Position numbers and translations under genes: made by a program. 64,000 nt of DNA, from the NCBI RefSeq assembly GCF_014651855.1, contig NZ_BMXR01000012.1, forward strand, positions 1 through 64,000, in the 5' to 3' direction. Of this stretch, positions 62,597 through 64,000 are shown one piece after another (the stretch's first letter is position 1; the number at the start of each line of letters is the position of its first letter). The notes under the pieces are model-generated. The model was not told the origin of the DNA and made no database searches. It worked only from the letters and a program-made list of their open reading frames with translations. The DNA comes from Saccharospirillum salsuginis (GTDB lineage Bacteria > Pseudomonadota > Gammaproteobacteria > Pseudomonadales > Natronospirillaceae).

Positions 62597-63514
62597 TTAC
62601 TCCGGCAGTGGAATAAATTCCTCTTCATCGCCCGGCACCTTATCGAATCGTCCCGCACGCCAATCTTCCCTGGCCTGGTCTATCCGTTCCTTGCGACTGG
62701 AGACGAAATTCCAGTCGATGTAGCGACGGGTCAGCGCTTCACCGCCGATCACGGCGATCCAGGTATCCTCCACCGCTTCGACCTTTACTCCGGTCTCATC
62801 CGACAGCACCGCCATGCTCTGAGCCGGCAAGGCAATGTCGCGGGCTTTCAATTCCCCCTGCACGACATAGACCGCCCGCTCCTGAGCTTCCGGCAACATC
62901 AACCGCTGCCCTTTGGCCAGCCTCGCCTCGATGTAGAGCGTATCGGCGAAGGTCTTCACCGGTGAGACGGCACCATAGGCCCGACCGATCATGACGCGAA
63001 CGGGCACGCCTTTCACGTCCACCCGGGGGATATCGGCGTCCGGATAATGGTAGAACGCCGGTGCGGATTCCTCTTTGTCTTTCGGCAACGCCAGCCACAA
63101 CTGCAAGCCGTGCTGGGTCCGCGTGTTCGACAAAGCCTCCGGCCGTTCCCGTTCGGAATGCACGATGCCGCGACCGGCCAGCATCAGGTTCACATCGCCC
63201 GGTCGAATGGTCTGAACGGTACCGAGCGAATCCCGATGCAACATCTCGCCTTCGAACAGATAGGTGACCGTCGCCAGCCCAATATGCGGATGCGGCCGCA
63301 CATTGATGCCCTCACCCGGTGGAAATTCGGCCGGCCCCATGTGATCGAAGAAGATCCAGGGACCGACCTTCTTCTGCTGCCGTGTCGGCAACAGTCGTCG
63401 TACCGAAAACCCGCCCAGATCGGACATACGCGGTTCCAGTATTCGGTCGATGGCCGTGCAGGAAGGCTCCACCTGATCACAATCCTGAAACACCGATTTC
63501 GCCATATTACTCAT
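62597..63514 (-). CDS. pirin family protein
   Basis: The 305-residue bicupin protein has the pirin N-terminal cupin (FSVRRLLPTRQQKKVGPWIF, FDHMGPAEFPPGEGINVRPHPHIGLATVTYLF, and HSERER) with the metal-binding His residues in the usual places. The C-terminal cupin ends in IAVIGGEALTRRYIDWNFVS. Pirins include quercetinases and redox regulators; the specific role is not known. The start at 63514 is an ATG (MSNMAKSV). A second pirin gene is immediately upstream on the same strand, so the two form an operon. Confidence 0.9.
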   Translation of the reverse strand: MSNMAKSVFQDCDQVEPSCTAIDRILEPRMSDLGGFSVRRLLPTRQQKKVGPWIFFDHMGPAEFPPGEGINVRPHPHIGLATVTYLFEGEMLHRDSLGTVQTIRPGDVNLMLAGRGIVHSERERPEALSNTRTQHGLQLWLALPKDKEESAPAFYHYPDADIPRVDVKGVPVRVMIGRAYGAVSPVKTFADTLYIEARLAKGQRLMLPEAQERAVYVVQGELKARDIALPAQSMAVLSDETGVKVEAVEDTWIAVIGGEALTRRYIDWNFVSSRKERIDQAREDWRAGRFDKVPGDEEEFIPLPE

Positions 63515-63541
63515 TCGTTACCTCCCATTGACCACAGCGTG

Positions 63542-64000
63542 TTATGACAGACGTCCGAATTTCCCGAGATGGAAATCGGTCAGCGCCTGATGGATGTCTT
63601 CATGGCTGTTCATCACGAAGGGGCCGTGACCGACCACCGGTTCGTCGATCGGCTCGCCGCCGAGTATCAGCAGCCGTGTCGACGCATCGGCTTCGAGCCG
63701 GATCGAATCACCCTCGCGACCGAAGCAGGCCATATCCGCTTTGCGGGTTATCTCGGTGCCATTGAGCGTCACCGAACCGTCGAGCACCGCCACAAGTGTA
63801 GTGTGTCCGTCCACAACCGGCAGGGTGATATCGGCACCGGCCGCCAGAGCGACGTCCCAGACCGAGACCGGGCTGAAGGTTCTGGCCGGCCCGGTGCGTC
63901 CGGCGTAGTCACCGGCGATGACCCGCAGGCGGCTACCGGCTTCGTCCAGGTCGACGACCGGAATGTCGGCGGACAACAGGGTCTGGTAGCCCGGTGGTGT
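63542..64000 (-). CDS. second pirin family protein, N-terminus outside window
   Basis: Only the C-terminal part lies in the window. Translation continues open through position 64000 as PPGYQTLLSADIPVVDLDEA, the pirin linker between the two cupins. It then follows the C-terminal cupin (LVAVLDGSVTLNGTE, LLILGGEPIDEPVVGHGPFV and MNSHEDIHQALTDFHLGKFG). The TTG at 63976 is an internal codon and not a start. About 150 N-terminal residues are expected beyond the window. It is followed after 27 bp by the first pirin gene on the same strand. Confidence 0.88.
   Translation of the reverse strand, partial: TPPGYQTLLSADIPVVDLDEAGSRLRVIAGDYAGRTGPARTFSPVSVWDVALAAGADITLPVVDGHTTLVAVLDGSVTLNGTEITRKADMACFGREGDSIRLEADASTRLLILGGEPIDEPVVGHGPFVMNSHEDIHQALTDFHLGKFGRLS

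Overview
The window is high-GC chromosomal DNA with tightly packed genes. Typical gammaproteobacterial families are present (YcaD-type MFS, DUF2789, PuuR/PuuB/PuuC, HipBA close to the E. coli type, Rv-like TetR-ABC efflux, WrbA). Together with several dispersed palindromic repeats, these suggest a free-living, probably marine gammaproteobacterium of the Oceanospirillales/Alteromonadales kind. No rRNA or tRNA gene and no ribosomal-protein operon is visible, so the placement is soft. No prophage, insertion sequence or CRISPR array was seen.

Layout. 0.4-2.4 kb: aguBA (agmatine to putrescine). 2.4-6.1 kb: a GlxA/AraC-type regulator, a SAM methyltransferase with a 35-residue membrane peptide, a DUF4442 hotdog protein and a YciC-like membrane protein. 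6.1-10 kb: a MerR/TipAS regulator divergent from a TetR-ABC-permease-permease drug-efflux operon. 10-16 kb: a DUF4397 lipoprotein, an MFS carrier, a CBS-pair protein, a monooxygenase-fold protein, a YaiI/UPF0178 protein and a saccharopine-dehydrogenase-like protein. 16-24.5 kb: a polyamine and beta-alanine catabolic island (two PuuB-like oxidases, CoA-acylating semialdehyde dehydrogenase, beta-alanine:pyruvate transaminase, PuuC, PuuR) with three candidate PuuR boxes. 24.5-37 kb: mixed small operons (orphan periplasmic binding protein, TPR protein, phospholipase-C-like phosphoesterase, WrbA, LigAB extradiol dioxygenase, hemerythrin, small SET protein, a zincin of the LPD1/CLCA_X kind, a large lipoprotein, a dienelactone-hydrolase-like protein). 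37-42 kb: a SWIM-SNF2 helicase followed by a hipBA toxin-antitoxin module with three evenly phased operators. 42-45 kb: a DAO-family oxidase, a TauE/SafE carrier and a 58-residue protein.

44.9-62.1 kb is the main catabolic system: a CoA-dependent aerobic anthranilate (2-aminobenzoate) pathway of the type described in Azoarcus evansii. A long minus-strand operon runs from a fused FAD-monooxygenase/Old-Yellow-Enzyme protein (2-aminobenzoyl-CoA monooxygenase/reductase type) through an SDR, a MarR regulator, an unusual crotonase, an acyl-CoA dehydrogenase, an aryl-CoA ligase, a complete Liv-type ABC importer, a thioesterase, a RidA protein and a 3-oxoadipyl-CoA-type thiolase. A divergent plus-strand operon carries a canonical enoyl-CoA hydratase, a 3-hydroxyacyl-CoA dehydrogenase and a formamidase-like hydrolase. 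The 157-bp divergent promoter holds TTCAAGC/GCTTGAA half-sites that fit the operon's own MarR protein. Together these genes could import anthranilate, activate it, dearomatise it, deaminate and open the ring, and run beta-oxidation.

Four intergenic regions carry one family of 105-106-bp foldback elements. Each has 26-bp arms that differ between copies but pair within each copy, around a conserved 53-54-nt core. Two small protein genes far apart (44.6 and 62.3 kb) share a near-identical promoter with a TGACCG-type dyad in the spacer, suggesting a two-gene regulon. The window ends inside a second pirin gene.
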